Below, piece after piece: positions 26,731-36,199 of a stretch of DNA of 64,000 nt; position 1 is the first letter of the stretch, and each line of letters starts with the position of its first letter. The translations under genes and the position numbers were made by a program. The notes under the pieces are model-generated. The model worked only from the letters and a program-made list of their open reading frames with translations. It was not told the DNA's origin and did no database searches. Origin of the DNA: Jejubacter sp036620675 (lineage in GTDB: Bacteria > Pseudomonadota > Gammaproteobacteria > Enterobacterales > Enterobacteriaceae); NCBI GenBank assembly GCA_036620675.1, contig JAZHEE010000018.1; one strand, 5' to 3'.

Positions 26731-28257
26731 TTAAAAGAGTCCCTGCGGCTTTTCTGAGTAGCTGACCAGCAGGCATTTGGTCTGTTGATAGTGCTCCAGC
26801 ATCATCTTGTGGGTCTCCCGGCCGATACCAGATTGTTTATAGCCACCGAAAGCGGCATGGGCAGGGTAAGCATGGTAGCAGTTAGTCCAGACTCTTCCGG
26901 CCTGAATACCACGCCCCATACGATAGGCCAGAGCGCCGTTCCGGCTCCAGACGCCGGCCCCCAGACCATATTGCGTATCATTGGCGATAGCCAACGCCTC
27001 TTCCGGCGTTTTAAACGTCGTCACCGCCAGCACAGGGCCAAAGATTTCTTCCTGAAAGATTCGCATTTTATTGTGGCCGCTCATCACCGTCGGCTCCAGA
27101 TAAAATCCCCCTTCCAGCGCCCCGGCCTGACGGCGCACGTTACCCCCCAGTAGCAAACTGGCCCCCTCCTGTTTGCCGATATCGATATAATTCAGAATGG
27201 CTTCCATTTGCCCTTTTGACACCTGGGCGCCTATTTGCGTCTTTTCATCCAGGGGATTGCCTCCCCGAATCGCTGCTACGCGCTTCAGGGCGCGTTCCAT
27301 GAAACGCTCATAAATCGATTCCTGAATCAGTGCCCGACTTGGGCAGGTGCACACCTCTCCCTGATTGAAGGCAAACATAGCGAATCCTTCGATAGCCTTC
27401 TCCAGGTAGGCATCGTCCCTCGCCATCACGTCTTCAAAGAAGATATTAGGAGACTTGCCTCCCAGCTCCAGCGTCACGGGAATGATATTGCGGGTGGCGT
27501 ACTGCATAATCTGCCGCCCCACTTCCGTTGATCCGGTGAAGGCGACTTTGGCGATACGCGGCGAGGTTGCCAGATATTCACCAATTTCTCCGCCTGCCCC
27601 ATTCACGACATTAATCACCCCCGGGGGCAGCAAATCACCAATGAGTTCCATCAGGACGAGAACAGACAGCGGCGTAAGACGGGCCGGTTTAAGAACAATC
27701 GCGTTCCCTGCCGCCAGGGCAGGCGCCATCTTCCAGCAGGCCATCAGTAACGGAAAATTCCATGGAATTATTTGCCCCACAACGCCCAGAGGCTCGTGGA
27801 AGTGGTAAGCGACGGTATCGGCGTCCAGTTCGCTGATTCCCCCTTCCTGGGCGCGAATACAGGCGGCAAAGTAACGGAAATGGTCAATGGATAGCGGCAC
27901 GTCGGCGCCACGGGTTTCACGGATGGGCTTACCGTTATCCCAGGTTTCAGCGGCGGCCAACAGATCAATATTCTGCTCCATGCGATCGGCAATCGCTAAC
28001 AGCAGCGATGCTCGCTCCTGCACCGATGTCCTTCCCCACTGCGCTTTAACCGCATGGGCGGCATCCAGCGCCAGTTCAATATCCTGCGCCGTGGAATTAG
28101 CCACCTCGCATAGCGGTTTTCCGGTAATAGGCGTCAGATCCTGGTACCACTCCCCTGCCTGCGGCGGCATCCATTCCCCGCCAATATAGTTGTTATAACG
28201 GGCTTTCAGACGCAGTGGATAACCATATTCGCCGGGCGTTAACGCATTCTTATTCAT
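26731..28257 (-). CDS. aldB: Aldehyde dehydrogenase AldB
   Basis: A cytoplasmic NAD(P)-dependent aldehyde dehydrogenase of 508 residues. The glutamate motif LELGGKSPN, the nucleotide-binding FTGSTEVGRQIM and the catalytic cysteine in NQGEVCTCPSRALIQ are all present. E. coli AldB oxidises acetaldehyde and related aldehydes in stationary phase. It lies 68 bases downstream of yiaY, which encodes an alcohol dehydrogenase, so the two may act in sequence on alcohols. Confidence 0.93.
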   Translation of the reverse strand: MNKNALTPGEYGYPLRLKARYNNYIGGEWMPPQAGEWYQDLTPITGKPLCEVANSTAQDIELALDAAHAVKAQWGRTSVQERASLLLAIADRMEQNIDLLAAAETWDNGKPIRETRGADVPLSIDHFRYFAACIRAQEGGISELDADTVAYHFHEPLGVVGQIIPWNFPLLMACWKMAPALAAGNAIVLKPARLTPLSVLVLMELIGDLLPPGVINVVNGAGGEIGEYLATSPRIAKVAFTGSTEVGRQIMQYATRNIIPVTLELGGKSPNIFFEDVMARDDAYLEKAIEGFAMFAFNQGEVCTCPSRALIQESIYERFMERALKRVAAIRGGNPLDEKTQIGAQVSKGQMEAILNYIDIGKQEGASLLLGGNVRRQAGALEGGFYLEPTVMSGHNKMRIFQEEIFGPVLAVTTFKTPEEALAIANDTQYGLGAGVWSRNGALAYRMGRGIQAGRVWTNCYHAYPAHAAFGGYKQSGIGRETHKMMLEHYQQTKCLLVSYSEKPQGLF

Positions 28258-28325
28258 CGTTCGACTCCTTGCTGATTGTCACAAATCATCGCAAAGCGCT
28301 GCATGCTTCGCGCTTATACCGCGCT

Positions 28326-29477
28326 TTACAGCGCCGCACGGTAGATAGCGACGATCTCCTCGTGTGTCGCCTGAACCGGGTTGGTGAACCCACAGGCGTC
28401 CTTCAGAGCGTTATCAGCAAGCACGGAAAAATCCTGCTCTTTCACGCCCAATTCACGCAAACCGCGTGGAATACCAACACGCCGGGCCAGCTGACTGATA
28501 GCCGTAATACAGGCATCGGCCCCCTCTGCAGCGTTCAACGATCCGACGTCCACGCCAAGCGCGCAGGCGCAATCGCGCAGCCTGTCCGCTGAAGCCTGCC
28601 GGTTAAACTTCTGTACATGAGGCAGCAACACCGCGTTACAGACCCCGTGCGGCAGGTCGTAAAATCCGCCAAGCTGGTGCGCCATCGCATGAACATAGCC
28701 CAACGATGCGTTATTAAACGCCATACCCGCCAGAAATTGCGCCCAGGCCATATCCTCCCGCGCCCGGCAGTCATCGCCGCTGGCAACGGCGGTCGGCAAC
28801 GCGTGCGCGATCATCGCTATCGCTTTCAGGGCGCAGGCGTCAGTAATCGGGGTCGCCGCAGTAGAAACGTAGGCTTCAATCGCATGCGTCAGAGCATCCA
28901 TACCGGTCGCGGCGGTCAACATCGCGGGCATGCCCATCATAAGCTGCGGATCGTTAACGGAAAGCCTGGGTGTGACATGCTTGTCCACAATCGCCATTTT
29001 GATATGCCGTTCTTCATCGGTAATGATGCAAAAACGGGTCATCTCCGATGCCGTGCCGGCCGTGGTGTTAATCGCCACCATGGGGAGTTGCGGCTGGCGG
29101 GAGCGATCGACGCCCTCGTAGTCACGAATGGTGCCACCGTTTGTCGCCACCAGCGCGATTGCCTTCGCGCAGTCATGCGGGCTACCGCCGCCTAAAGAAA
29201 TAACGCACTGACAATCGGATTCCCGCAATAATGCGAGTCCCGCCGCCACATTCGCGGTGGTCGGATTGGGATGAGTGCCGTCATAAACGAAAGTCGCAAT
29301 ATTTTCCCGCGCTAATATCTTAACCAGCATATCCGTCATACCCAGCCCGGATACCCCCTTATCCGTCACGATCAGCGCGCGTTGAAACCCCCACTCCTTC
29401 AGATAGTCAGGCACATCCTTAACGCTATGCAGACCAATAACGTTAACGGAAGGCATATAAAAGCAGCTTGTCGTCAT
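28326..29477 (-). CDS. yiaY: Iron-containing alcohol dehydrogenase YiaY
   Basis: A group III (Fe-dependent) alcohol dehydrogenase of 383 residues. The NAD-binding GGGSPHDCAKAI and the metal-binding histidines in HAIEAY, HAMAHQLGG and LPHGVCNAVLLPH are visible. It oxidises or reduces short alcohols and aldehydes with NAD. It resembles E. coli YiaY and lies in the same order, selB-yiaY-aldB. A second, distinct member of the same family is encoded in the rha operon of this window. Confidence 0.9.
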   Translation of the reverse strand: MTTSCFYMPSVNVIGLHSVKDVPDYLKEWGFQRALIVTDKGVSGLGMTDMLVKILARENIATFVYDGTHPNPTTANVAAGLALLRESDCQCVISLGGGSPHDCAKAIALVATNGGTIRDYEGVDRSRQPQLPMVAINTTAGTASEMTRFCIITDEERHIKMAIVDKHVTPRLSVNDPQLMMGMPAMLTAATGMDALTHAIEAYVSTAATPITDACALKAIAMIAHALPTAVASGDDCRAREDMAWAQFLAGMAFNNASLGYVHAMAHQLGGFYDLPHGVCNAVLLPHVQKFNRQASADRLRDCACALGVDVGSLNAAEGADACITAISQLARRVGIPRGLRELGVKEQDFSVLADNALKDACGFTNPVQATHEEIVAIYRAAL

Positions 29478-29784
29478 TATTTATCCTCCAGATTGCCATA
29501 TGGCTACATGAAAATAACAACCGCTGCCGTGAATACTGTGACCGGATTACCGACGCCAAAAACCATTAAAATTAAATGGTTTTATTTTTTTCACTTAATC
29601 GAATCACTTCTAAAGAATGGATGAATTACTGCAAGTTCAGTCCATGGAGGAGAGGTACCCGTCACGTAACGGGAGAAGTCGGTGAATCGGGCAGGGCCGC
29701 AGAACGCGCCATGCTAACCGATTCCTTAACGCCGCGAGCATCTATACAGCGTTAAGGAACAGGTTTTGACAGCAGATACGGCAA
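29478..29784. other. Intergenic region between selB and yiaY
   Basis: About 307 bases with no gene seen. An inverted repeat with arms CCTTAACGC and GCGTTAAGG lies around 29724-29758, just past the selB stop, and could end the selAB transcript although it lacks a T tract. Near 29643-29670 there is a further short GC-rich repeat. The yiaY promoter should lie in the AT-rich part next to 29480-29640. Confidence 0.5.
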
Positions 29785-31626
29785 TCAGGCATCGAACAGC
29801 CCGTTATCACGCAGCAAATGGTCATTGCCGCGCCGCCGGGTAAAGCCGATGCGGTCGAAGTATTCCAGAATCTGAATCGCCAGCTTGCGCCCGACGCCCA
29901 GACGGTCGCGGAAATCGGCGGCACAGGTAGTACCCCGTTCCTTATCCAGATCCCGCACCAGATTTGCGAATGCACGGATCCTGTCGTGGCGATAGTAGCG
30001 ATCTTTAACGATCGCCGTGATCAGCCCTTGTTGAGCGGCCATCCGCAGCAGTTGGCGCATGACCTGCTCTTCCTGGCTGGTTTCCCGGGCCAGATCGCGC
30101 ACCCACCAGGGCTCATCGCCAAATAACGCCTCAACCTGCTGCCATAGCGCCAGCTGTTCACCGGAAAAGCCCGGCTTATGGTCAGGCAAATGCAGCCAGC
30201 CGCGACGGCTTTCCACCAGTCCTTCCTGGCGCAGCCGTTCAATAAGCCCCAGCACCAGCGCCTCGTTTTCCGTCGGCAACGCCATACGCCGCAGCCGTTC
30301 ACGCCCCGGCCCCGGCTGATCGTCATGCTGCTCGTGGTAACGCGCCAGCGTTTTCAGCAGCGTCTGCTGCCAGACGGCAGCAACGGATGGACTTAACACA
30401 TGATCGCCCGCCAGCAGTAGTCCGGGGCGCCGGGTAAGCTGCATCATGCCCGCTGGTGAAAGCTGACGCGCCCAGGCGAAGGCCGCCAGCGGTACGGCGC
30501 CGCGCTGAAGCCAGGCCGTGAAGGAGGCCTCGTCGTCCCGGGCGTTCGCCAGTTGCGCCAGCCAGTCGAGAAATGGCCGCTGACGCTTACCGCGCCGTGG
30601 CGGATTCAGAAGCACCACTCGCGCGCCCGCAAGCGTCGTTCGGGCACTGATGTCCCGCAGTACCAGCCGGTCGTTATCCGCCAGCCAGAGCGGCGTATCC
30701 AGCACCAGTTCCGCCAGATCGCCTTCCAGCAGCGATACCCGCCCGGTAATGTGGCGGGCGGCATGGTGCAGATGCAGCGACTGCCACTGCTGGAGCGACG
30801 CGTTGCCGCTCAGTTGAACAATAATCCGTTCGGAAGGTTCGCCGGGGCGCGCCGCCAGTAACCAGTCGCCGCGTTGAATATCCGCTTTTTCCGCATCGCC
30901 GCTAATATTCAGCGCAATACGCTGCCCGGCGCGAGCCTTTTCCACCGGCTGGTTCTGGGCATGCAGGCCACGCACGCGCATCGGCTTATCCATCCCCGTC
31001 AGCCACAGGGTATCGCCCACGCTCACTTCGCCGCAAAGCGCCGTCCCGGTCACCACCAGTCCGGCCCCCTTAACGGTGAAAGCACGGTCGATAGCCAGCC
31101 GAAAACGCCGGTTGGCGGGATGCTCGCGACCATCCAGCTGTCGAAGATGCTGGCGTAGCGCCTCAATACCCGTGCCCTGAGGAGCCGCCGTAACAAACAG
31201 CGATGCCGTCGGCCAGCCCAGCGAAGTCACCAGTTCACTCACCTGCTGTTCCACTTCACGGATACGCGCTTCGCTAACCCGATCTGCCCGGGTCAGGGCC
31301 ACCGTTAGCGACGGCAGGCCAGTCAGTTGCAAAATCGCCAGGTGCTCCCGGGTCTGTGCCATGACGCCGTCGTCACAGGCCACCACCAGCAGGGCATGGT
31401 CGATTCCCCCCACCCCCGCCAGCATATTGGCCAGGAATTTTTCGTGCCCGGGCACATCGATAAAACCAATGACCTCACCGTCTGGCTGAGGCCAGTAAGC
31501 GTAACCCAGATCGATGGTCATCCCACGCTTCTTCTCTTCCGGTAGCCGGTCGGCATTGACGCCGGTTAACGCCTGCAATAGCGTGGTTTTGCCGTGGTCC
31601 ACATGCCCGGCGGTGGCAATAATCAT
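29785..31626 (-). CDS. selB: Selenocysteine-specific elongation factor SelB
   Basis: A protein of 613 residues, about the E. coli length. The N-terminal GTPase has GHVDHGKTT (residues 7-15), DVPGHEKF and LTRAD. These are followed by EF-Tu-like beta domains and a C-terminal series of winged helices (from about residue 375) that bind the SECIS hairpin of the mRNA. It delivers Sec-tRNA to UGA codons such as that in fdoG here. The start ATG overlaps the selA stop (ATGA), so the two are translationally coupled. Confidence 0.97.
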   Translation of the reverse strand: MIIATAGHVDHGKTTLLQALTGVNADRLPEEKKRGMTIDLGYAYWPQPDGEVIGFIDVPGHEKFLANMLAGVGGIDHALLVVACDDGVMAQTREHLAILQLTGLPSLTVALTRADRVSEARIREVEQQVSELVTSLGWPTASLFVTAAPQGTGIEALRQHLRQLDGREHPANRRFRLAIDRAFTVKGAGLVVTGTALCGEVSVGDTLWLTGMDKPMRVRGLHAQNQPVEKARAGQRIALNISGDAEKADIQRGDWLLAARPGEPSERIIVQLSGNASLQQWQSLHLHHAARHITGRVSLLEGDLAELVLDTPLWLADNDRLVLRDISARTTLAGARVVLLNPPRRGKRQRPFLDWLAQLANARDDEASFTAWLQRGAVPLAAFAWARQLSPAGMMQLTRRPGLLLAGDHVLSPSVAAVWQQTLLKTLARYHEQHDDQPGPGRERLRRMALPTENEALVLGLIERLRQEGLVESRRGWLHLPDHKPGFSGEQLALWQQVEALFGDEPWWVRDLARETSQEEQVMRQLLRMAAQQGLITAIVKDRYYRHDRIRAFANLVRDLDKERGTTCAADFRDRLGVGRKLAIQILEYFDRIGFTRRRGNDHLLRDNGLFDA

Positions 31627-33005
31627 GACTGCAACATCTCCATCAGGCCTGCCTCATCCTCCAGGCAGCGTAAATCCAGCCACATCTTTCCATCATTGAT
31701 ACGGCCAATAACCGGACGCGCCGCGCCGCGCCAGCGCTCCGCCAGGCGAACCAGCGCGCTGCCACGACCGGAGCGCGGGGTAAAGGTCAACGCAGCGCCA
31801 GGCAGACGGTCAACCGGCAGCGAACCACTGCCTATTTGCGACAGGCAGGGCTCCACCCGCAGTTCAAAATCCGGATAGTGCGGCGCCAGCAGCGGCAACA
31901 GGCGCTCCCCCTGGGCCTGAATCTCTGCCGGTTTACGGGTGAGCAGGCGCAGGGTGGGTAAACGTTCCACCAGTCTCTCCGGGTGGCGATACAGGCGCAG
32001 CGTGGCTTCCAGGGCCGCCAGCGTCATTTTATCGGCACGCAACGCTCGCTTCAGCGGGTGCGACTGCAGGCGGGCGATTAACTCTTTCTTCCCGACGATA
32101 ATACCGGCCTGGGGCCCCCCCAGCAGCTTGTCGCCCGAAAAACTCACCAGGCTGACGCCAGCCGCAATCAGGCGCTGAGGCATCGGCTCTGCGGGCAGAC
32201 CGTATTGGGTAAGATCCACCAGCGAACCGCTGCCCAGATCCACCACCACCGGGATATCGCTTTCCGCCCCCAGCTGCGCCAGCTCCTCTTCGCAGACCGA
32301 TTTGGTAAAGCCGCTAATCTGGTAGTTGCTGGTATGCACCTTCATCAGCAGCGCGGTTTCCGACCCAATGGCCTGGCGGTAATCTTTAAGGTGAGTGCGG
32401 TTGGTGGTGCCGACCTCGTGAAGCTGGCATCCCGCCTGGCGCATCACATCAGGAATTCGGAAAGCACCGCCTATCTCCACCAGCTCGCCGCGGGAAACCA
32501 CCACTTCGCCGCCCTGCGCACAGGCCGCCAGCATCAACAGCACCGCCGCCGCATTGTTATTGACGATGCAGGCGTCTTCCGCACCGGTCAGCTCGCACAG
32601 CAGCTTCGCCAGCGCGCGATCCCGATGGCCGCGCCCGGCGTCATCCAGATCATATTCCAGGGTCACCGGAGAACGCATGGCGCGACTGACCGCCTCTACC
32701 GCCGCTTCTGCCTGAACGGCGCGACCAAGATTGGTATGCAGCACCGTGCCCGTCAGATTAAACACCGGACGCAGGGCGCTCTCTTCATCTTTATGCAGGC
32801 GTCTTAGCGCTTCCGCCGCCCAGTCGGCGCTCCACTCAGGCAGCCGCTGAGCGGCGCGTATTTCATCGCGCGCCGCCACCTGCATCTGCCGCAGAGTATC
32901 CACCAGTCGGGTGTGACCAAATTCGGCGCACAGCGCCGTAAACGCCGGCTCTCGCAGCAGACGATCCGTCGCGGGCAGCTGGCTGAATAGTGCGTGTTGA
33001 CTCAT
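31623..33005 (-). CDS. selA: L-seryl-tRNA(Sec) selenium transferase SelA
   Basis: A PLP enzyme of 460 residues that converts seryl-tRNA(Sec) to selenocysteyl-tRNA using selenophosphate. It forms a ring-shaped decamer in the cytoplasm. The N-terminus QLPATDRLLREPAF, the segment NNNAAAVLLML and the lysine-containing SFSGDKLLGGPQAG are conserved. It is first in selAB. selD, needed for selenophosphate, is not in this window. The DNA on its upstream side is the AT-rich colicin locus. Confidence 0.97.
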   Translation of the reverse strand: MSQHALFSQLPATDRLLREPAFTALCAEFGHTRLVDTLRQMQVAARDEIRAAQRLPEWSADWAAEALRRLHKDEESALRPVFNLTGTVLHTNLGRAVQAEAAVEAVSRAMRSPVTLEYDLDDAGRGHRDRALAKLLCELTGAEDACIVNNNAAAVLLMLAACAQGGEVVVSRGELVEIGGAFRIPDVMRQAGCQLHEVGTTNRTHLKDYRQAIGSETALLMKVHTSNYQISGFTKSVCEEELAQLGAESDIPVVVDLGSGSLVDLTQYGLPAEPMPQRLIAAGVSLVSFSGDKLLGGPQAGIIVGKKELIARLQSHPLKRALRADKMTLAALEATLRLYRHPERLVERLPTLRLLTRKPAEIQAQGERLLPLLAPHYPDFELRVEPCLSQIGSGSLPVDRLPGAALTFTPRSGRGSALVRLAERWRGAARPVIGRINDGKMWLDLRCLEDEAGLMEMLQS

Positions 33006-33241
33006 TAGACTGTGTCATTCCGGAAGAAGTGTAGCGCTAAGTTTAACAGGGGGGCTTCCCCCTGTCATAAGAGCCAGATCATGGCATGATGCGATCAACG
33101 TCATTAATGGGAAATGCTTTTTAACAATATACTGGCCCCGGAATATGATCTCCGCCATACTACTTTAGCCTCACGTTGAGTAGAAAGGCTTATCAATTTA
33201 TCAGGTAAAAATATCAACCGAATGAGGAGTAGATGATAAAT

Positions 33242-33573
33242 ATGGACATAAAATATTATCTTAAAAATATTTTTTGGGGGATATTTTTTTTGCTATAGTT
33301 TGTTATCAATGGAGTGAGAACCACGACAACAGAATATTAACATGGATCTTGGTTGTTTCATTATTTAGCTGCCTGCTTTATCCCCTGTCGAAAAAGCCCA
33401 TAGAGTTGATCGCATTGAAATTTACTAAAGAAGATTTTTGGCACAAAGGTATATTCAAAGACACCATCGGCAAGAATGGATTATATGTACTCTATTATGG
33501 GTTATGTTTTAGCGTCGCAGCATTGTTTGGAACAATATATTTATTGTACATCACTACTAATCGAAAAAAATGA
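33242..33573 (+). pseudogene. Colicin E1-type immunity protein, frameshifted
   Basis: An ATG at 33242 begins MDIKYYLKNIFWGIFF, which strongly resembles the start of the colicin E1 immunity protein, but reaches a stop at 33296. The -1 frame continues with AIVCYQWSENHDNRIL, then LYPLSKKPIELIALKFTK and further hydrophobic segments to 33573. Adding one T to the run of eight T at 33284-33291 gives one protein of about 110 residues with three or four membrane spans, the normal size for the family. These proteins sit in the inner membrane and block the pore of the matching colicin. It is convergent with the colicin gene, the usual arrangement for pore formers. The ORF beginning at 33274 is only the downstream frame. 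Confidence 0.75.
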
Positions 33574-33672
33574 AAACCACCAGATTAAAAATCCCTAAAA
33601 GGCCGCGGCACCATGTACCACGAAAATTTTAAAGCCTTAAAGAAAATTAACCACATTGCCGATTTTACACCT

Positions 33673-34969
33673 TCACACATCAATTATTTTATTGAAATTT
33701 TCCATTGCTTTTTCATCAATAAATGAACTCACTAACGTCATAATCAAAGCAAAACCTAATATTCCAATCGGAGTCCCCAGAATGATGCTAAAAGCATAAG
33801 CAGTAATGGCTGTCGCCACCATTCCAGCAAAGATACTTTCAACCTTAACAAAAAAGGGACGCCAATCGTTGCTTTTTATCGCTTTTGGTAACTCAACAAC
33901 AAAAACTTCATATCCGTTGATAATTTTCCCTGTATGTCCAAACGCCTTACTAAACTTAGCGAGATTTCTCGCTACATTATCACGATTAACAGACTCCAGA
34001 GCCTTACTGATAGCCACTCGGTCTTCAACACTGAATTTTTTATTCAACACATCCTTGTATTTATCAAAAGATTTCAATGCATCATTAATCCCACGGATTT
34101 TTTTCCTTTCGATTCAGCAGCCAGCATCTGTGCTACTTTAGACGAGTATTCTCCGTATTTTTCAAATAACTCTTTGTAAAAATTGGCAGTGAATTTTATC
34201 GCATTTTTCACTGCCTGTTCCTCTCTAATTTTACTTTCCACATCATTCCTTGCATTAATCAGAGTTTTTTCTTTCTCAATAACATCATTAGTTATTACTT
34301 TAACACGGTCAAGATAAGTAATAAGCTGATTTTTCGCTTCAATTTCGACACTAAATTTAGGAGTAACTACTTCATCCCATAAAATGTGAAGCCATCGTCC
34401 CGTTGTTGCTATTGCTAAATCAACATGATCGTATGGTTTATTTATAAATTTTTTCAGCTTATACTTCCTCATAAAATCCTGAAATGTCTTTTCCGTATCC
34501 TTAGATTTTATGTCAACTTCCGACTCCAACTTATTTTTAATGCTATATTATCCTGCAATGAATCTACAGCTGTTTGTAGTACATTCACTGCGGTCGTGAT
34601 CTCATGGTGTTTGATGAAATCAGAGTTTTTTAAATTTTCAATGAGGCGATTAGCATCATGCTTTACCAGGTCCGCATTATCTGGATAATCTTTCTTCGCT
34701 TTGTTCAGTATATTATCAATCTTCTTTTGCCCTTCTCTCATGTAATATAAACCTGTAAAGGGGAGTTTTTTAGGGTTATAATCAACGATCCCACCACCGC
34801 GTGGAATACTACCTACACCAGGCCAGTTCACATAAACAGGATTGGGACTTCTGGGATTACTACCTGGCCACCCGATCTGAGACACGGGTCTCCCGGTAAT
34901 GGTAATTACAACATAGCCATTAGCAGAATACGGAACGCCATCCTTATAGTACGCAATGGAACTCGACAT
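33673..34969 (-). pseudogene. Pore-forming colicin gene with two frameshifts
   Basis: Three overlapping minus-strand frames make up one protein of about 432 residues. The start at 34969 (MSSSIAYYKDGVPYSANGYV) follows AAGGAG. The N-terminal part is glycine- and proline-rich, as in colicin translocation domains. The middle is charged and helical. The last 180 residues (KYGEYSSKVAQ, KSFDKYKDVLNKKFS, NDWRPFFVKVESIFAG, ending in a hydrophobic hairpin) match the channel domain of colicins E1 and Ia/Ib. Frame breaks lie at T5 (34534-34538) and T7 (34098-34104) on the plus strand; adding one base at each joins the frames as NIALKNKLESEVD and ESKGKKIRGINDALKS. The second site, read on the minus strand as A AAA AAA, is a classic slippery heptamer. 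No lysis gene was seen. Confidence 0.85.
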
Positions 34970-35023
34970 AATAGACTCCTTGTCATCGATATAGAAAAAA
35001 TCACACACATGTGATGATTAAAT

Positions 35024-35053
35024 TTCATACAACGCATACCTATTTTTCGTCAA
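35024..35053 (-). promoter_or_regulatory. Possible colicin promoter
   Basis: Read on the minus strand, TTGACG and TATGAA are separated by 18 bases and lie 55-85 bases upstream of the colicin start. I saw no CTG-N10-CAG LexA box next to it, although most colicin genes are SOS-controlled. The call is by eye only. Confidence 0.4.
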
Positions 35054-35117
35054 CCCTCTGCGGTTACTTTATCGCCAAAAAAAAGAAAAATGGGACCCAC
35101 GATCCGACTTACGGCGT

Positions 35118-35726
35118 TTATGGCATTGGCGGTTCGGTACGCGCGAAGCTTTCGCGTTCAAAGAGCTTTCCGGCCAGGCGTACCAGCAACGGGCGCTCGG
35201 CGCACCAGCCGGGGGCAATGCGTCGGAAGTTAAGATAGCCGATAGCGCATCCCAGCGCGATGGTGCCCAACCGTGGTGGTTCGCACTCAATTTTCTGCTC
35301 GTTGATCTGCTGTTCGAGCCAGTCCAGCCCGCGCACGATTTTCTGGCGCTGACGAACCAGAAACGCTTCAGATTGCTGCGGCGCCGGGCGCTGACGTTCA
35401 CGAACCAGCAGCACTGCAGCATCAAGAACACCGTCGGCCAGGGCTTCAACCTGCCGTTCCCACAGCGCCAGTTTCGGCTCCCGCGGGATCATCGCTGGTG
35501 CAATATCCAGCAGTTCCAGATAACTGGCGATCACTGAAGAGTCGAACCAGACGCCCCCATCATCAGTGACCAGGGTGGGTACTTTGCCCAGCGGATTGTA
35601 GTCCGGTACCTGCGTTGTCTCCTCCCAGGGGATGTCATTAACAAACTCGAACGCAATGCCCTTTTCCAGCAGAATTACCGAGATCTTGCGAACATAAGGG
35701 CTGGTGTAACTGCCTATCAGTTTCAT
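35118..35726 (-). CDS. yibF: Glutathione S-transferase-like protein YibF
   Basis: A cytoplasmic protein of 202 residues with an N-terminal thioredoxin-like domain (MKLIGSYTSPYVRKISVILL) and a helical C-terminal domain ending ESFARTEPPMP. The length and sequence follow E. coli YibF. Members bind glutathione; the substrate is unknown. In E. coli selA and yibF are close neighbours; here the colicin locus sits between them, which supports insertion of the latter. Confidence 0.92.
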   Translation of the reverse strand: MKLIGSYTSPYVRKISVILLEKGIAFEFVNDIPWEETTQVPDYNPLGKVPTLVTDDGGVWFDSSVIASYLELLDIAPAMIPREPKLALWERQVEALADGVLDAAVLLVRERQRPAPQQSEAFLVRQRQKIVRGLDWLEQQINEQKIECEPPRLGTIALGCAIGYLNFRRIAPGWCAERPLLVRLAGKLFERESFARTEPPMP

Positions 35727-35879
35727 AATCGCCGTCCCTCTTTAAGCCGACCACCTATCATTATGGTGTACGACAAAATTAAGAGGCAGGTTATTCCATC
35801 GTCGCTATCGCGCTTTTGACGAGCCATCGCGTGACATCAGACGATCGCGATCACATAGGGAGAAATTCACAGCCATAAA

Positions 35880-35897
35880 TCGTGATTAACATCACAA
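35880..35897. promoter_or_regulatory. CRP-like site 1 upstream of mtlA
   Basis: GTGA and TCACA half sites separated by six bases (cGTGAttaacaTCACa) match the CRP consensus well. It is the farthest of four such sites, about 300 bases before mtlA. Confidence 0.65.
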
Positions 35898-35923
35898 TAA
35901 CCAAACAAAAACGATCCTTATAA

Positions 35924-35941
35924 ATGTGACCAAGTTCACAC
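35924..35941. promoter_or_regulatory. CRP-like site 2 upstream of mtlA
   Basis: TGTGA and TCACA with a six-base spacer, preceded by AAA, is close to the ideal CRP site. It is about 260 bases before mtlA. Confidence 0.75.
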
Positions 35942-35996
35942 AAAATGGTGTTTGACGATGATTTTTTCATCGTTGGTATTTTCGCCCCCTCAATTT

Positions 35997-36014
35997 TTGT
36001 GATCACAATCACTC
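35997..36014. promoter_or_regulatory. CRP-like site 3 upstream of mtlA
   Basis: TGTGA and TCACT with a six-base spacer, flanked by T and A runs as expected for CRP. Confidence 0.7.
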
Positions 36015-36040
36015 AAAAACACCTAAACCCCCCTGATATT

Positions 36041-36058
36041 AAGTGATCTATATCACAA
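36041..36058. promoter_or_regulatory. CRP-like site 4 upstream of mtlA
   Basis: AGTGA and TCACA with a TCTATA spacer, the closest of the four sites to mtlA. The array of sites agrees with the strong multi-site cAMP-CRP control known for the E. coli mtl operon. Confidence 0.75.
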
Positions 36059-36199
36059 AAAATTCCGACATCTGGACAGTCTGCCCATTAGGTGCCAGAT
36101 TTCGCGTCATGGACGGAAAGGCCGGCGACCCCGCCGCCTCATGCGGCCTCGAAAAACACCGGGCTGTGCCCTGCTCGACATCACAATAAGGGGTGTAAT

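Noticed and set aside
35001..35015. CRP site upstream of the colicin
   Set aside because: The half sites TCACA and TGTGA are in reversed order with a four-base spacer, so they form a small hairpin rather than a CRP site.
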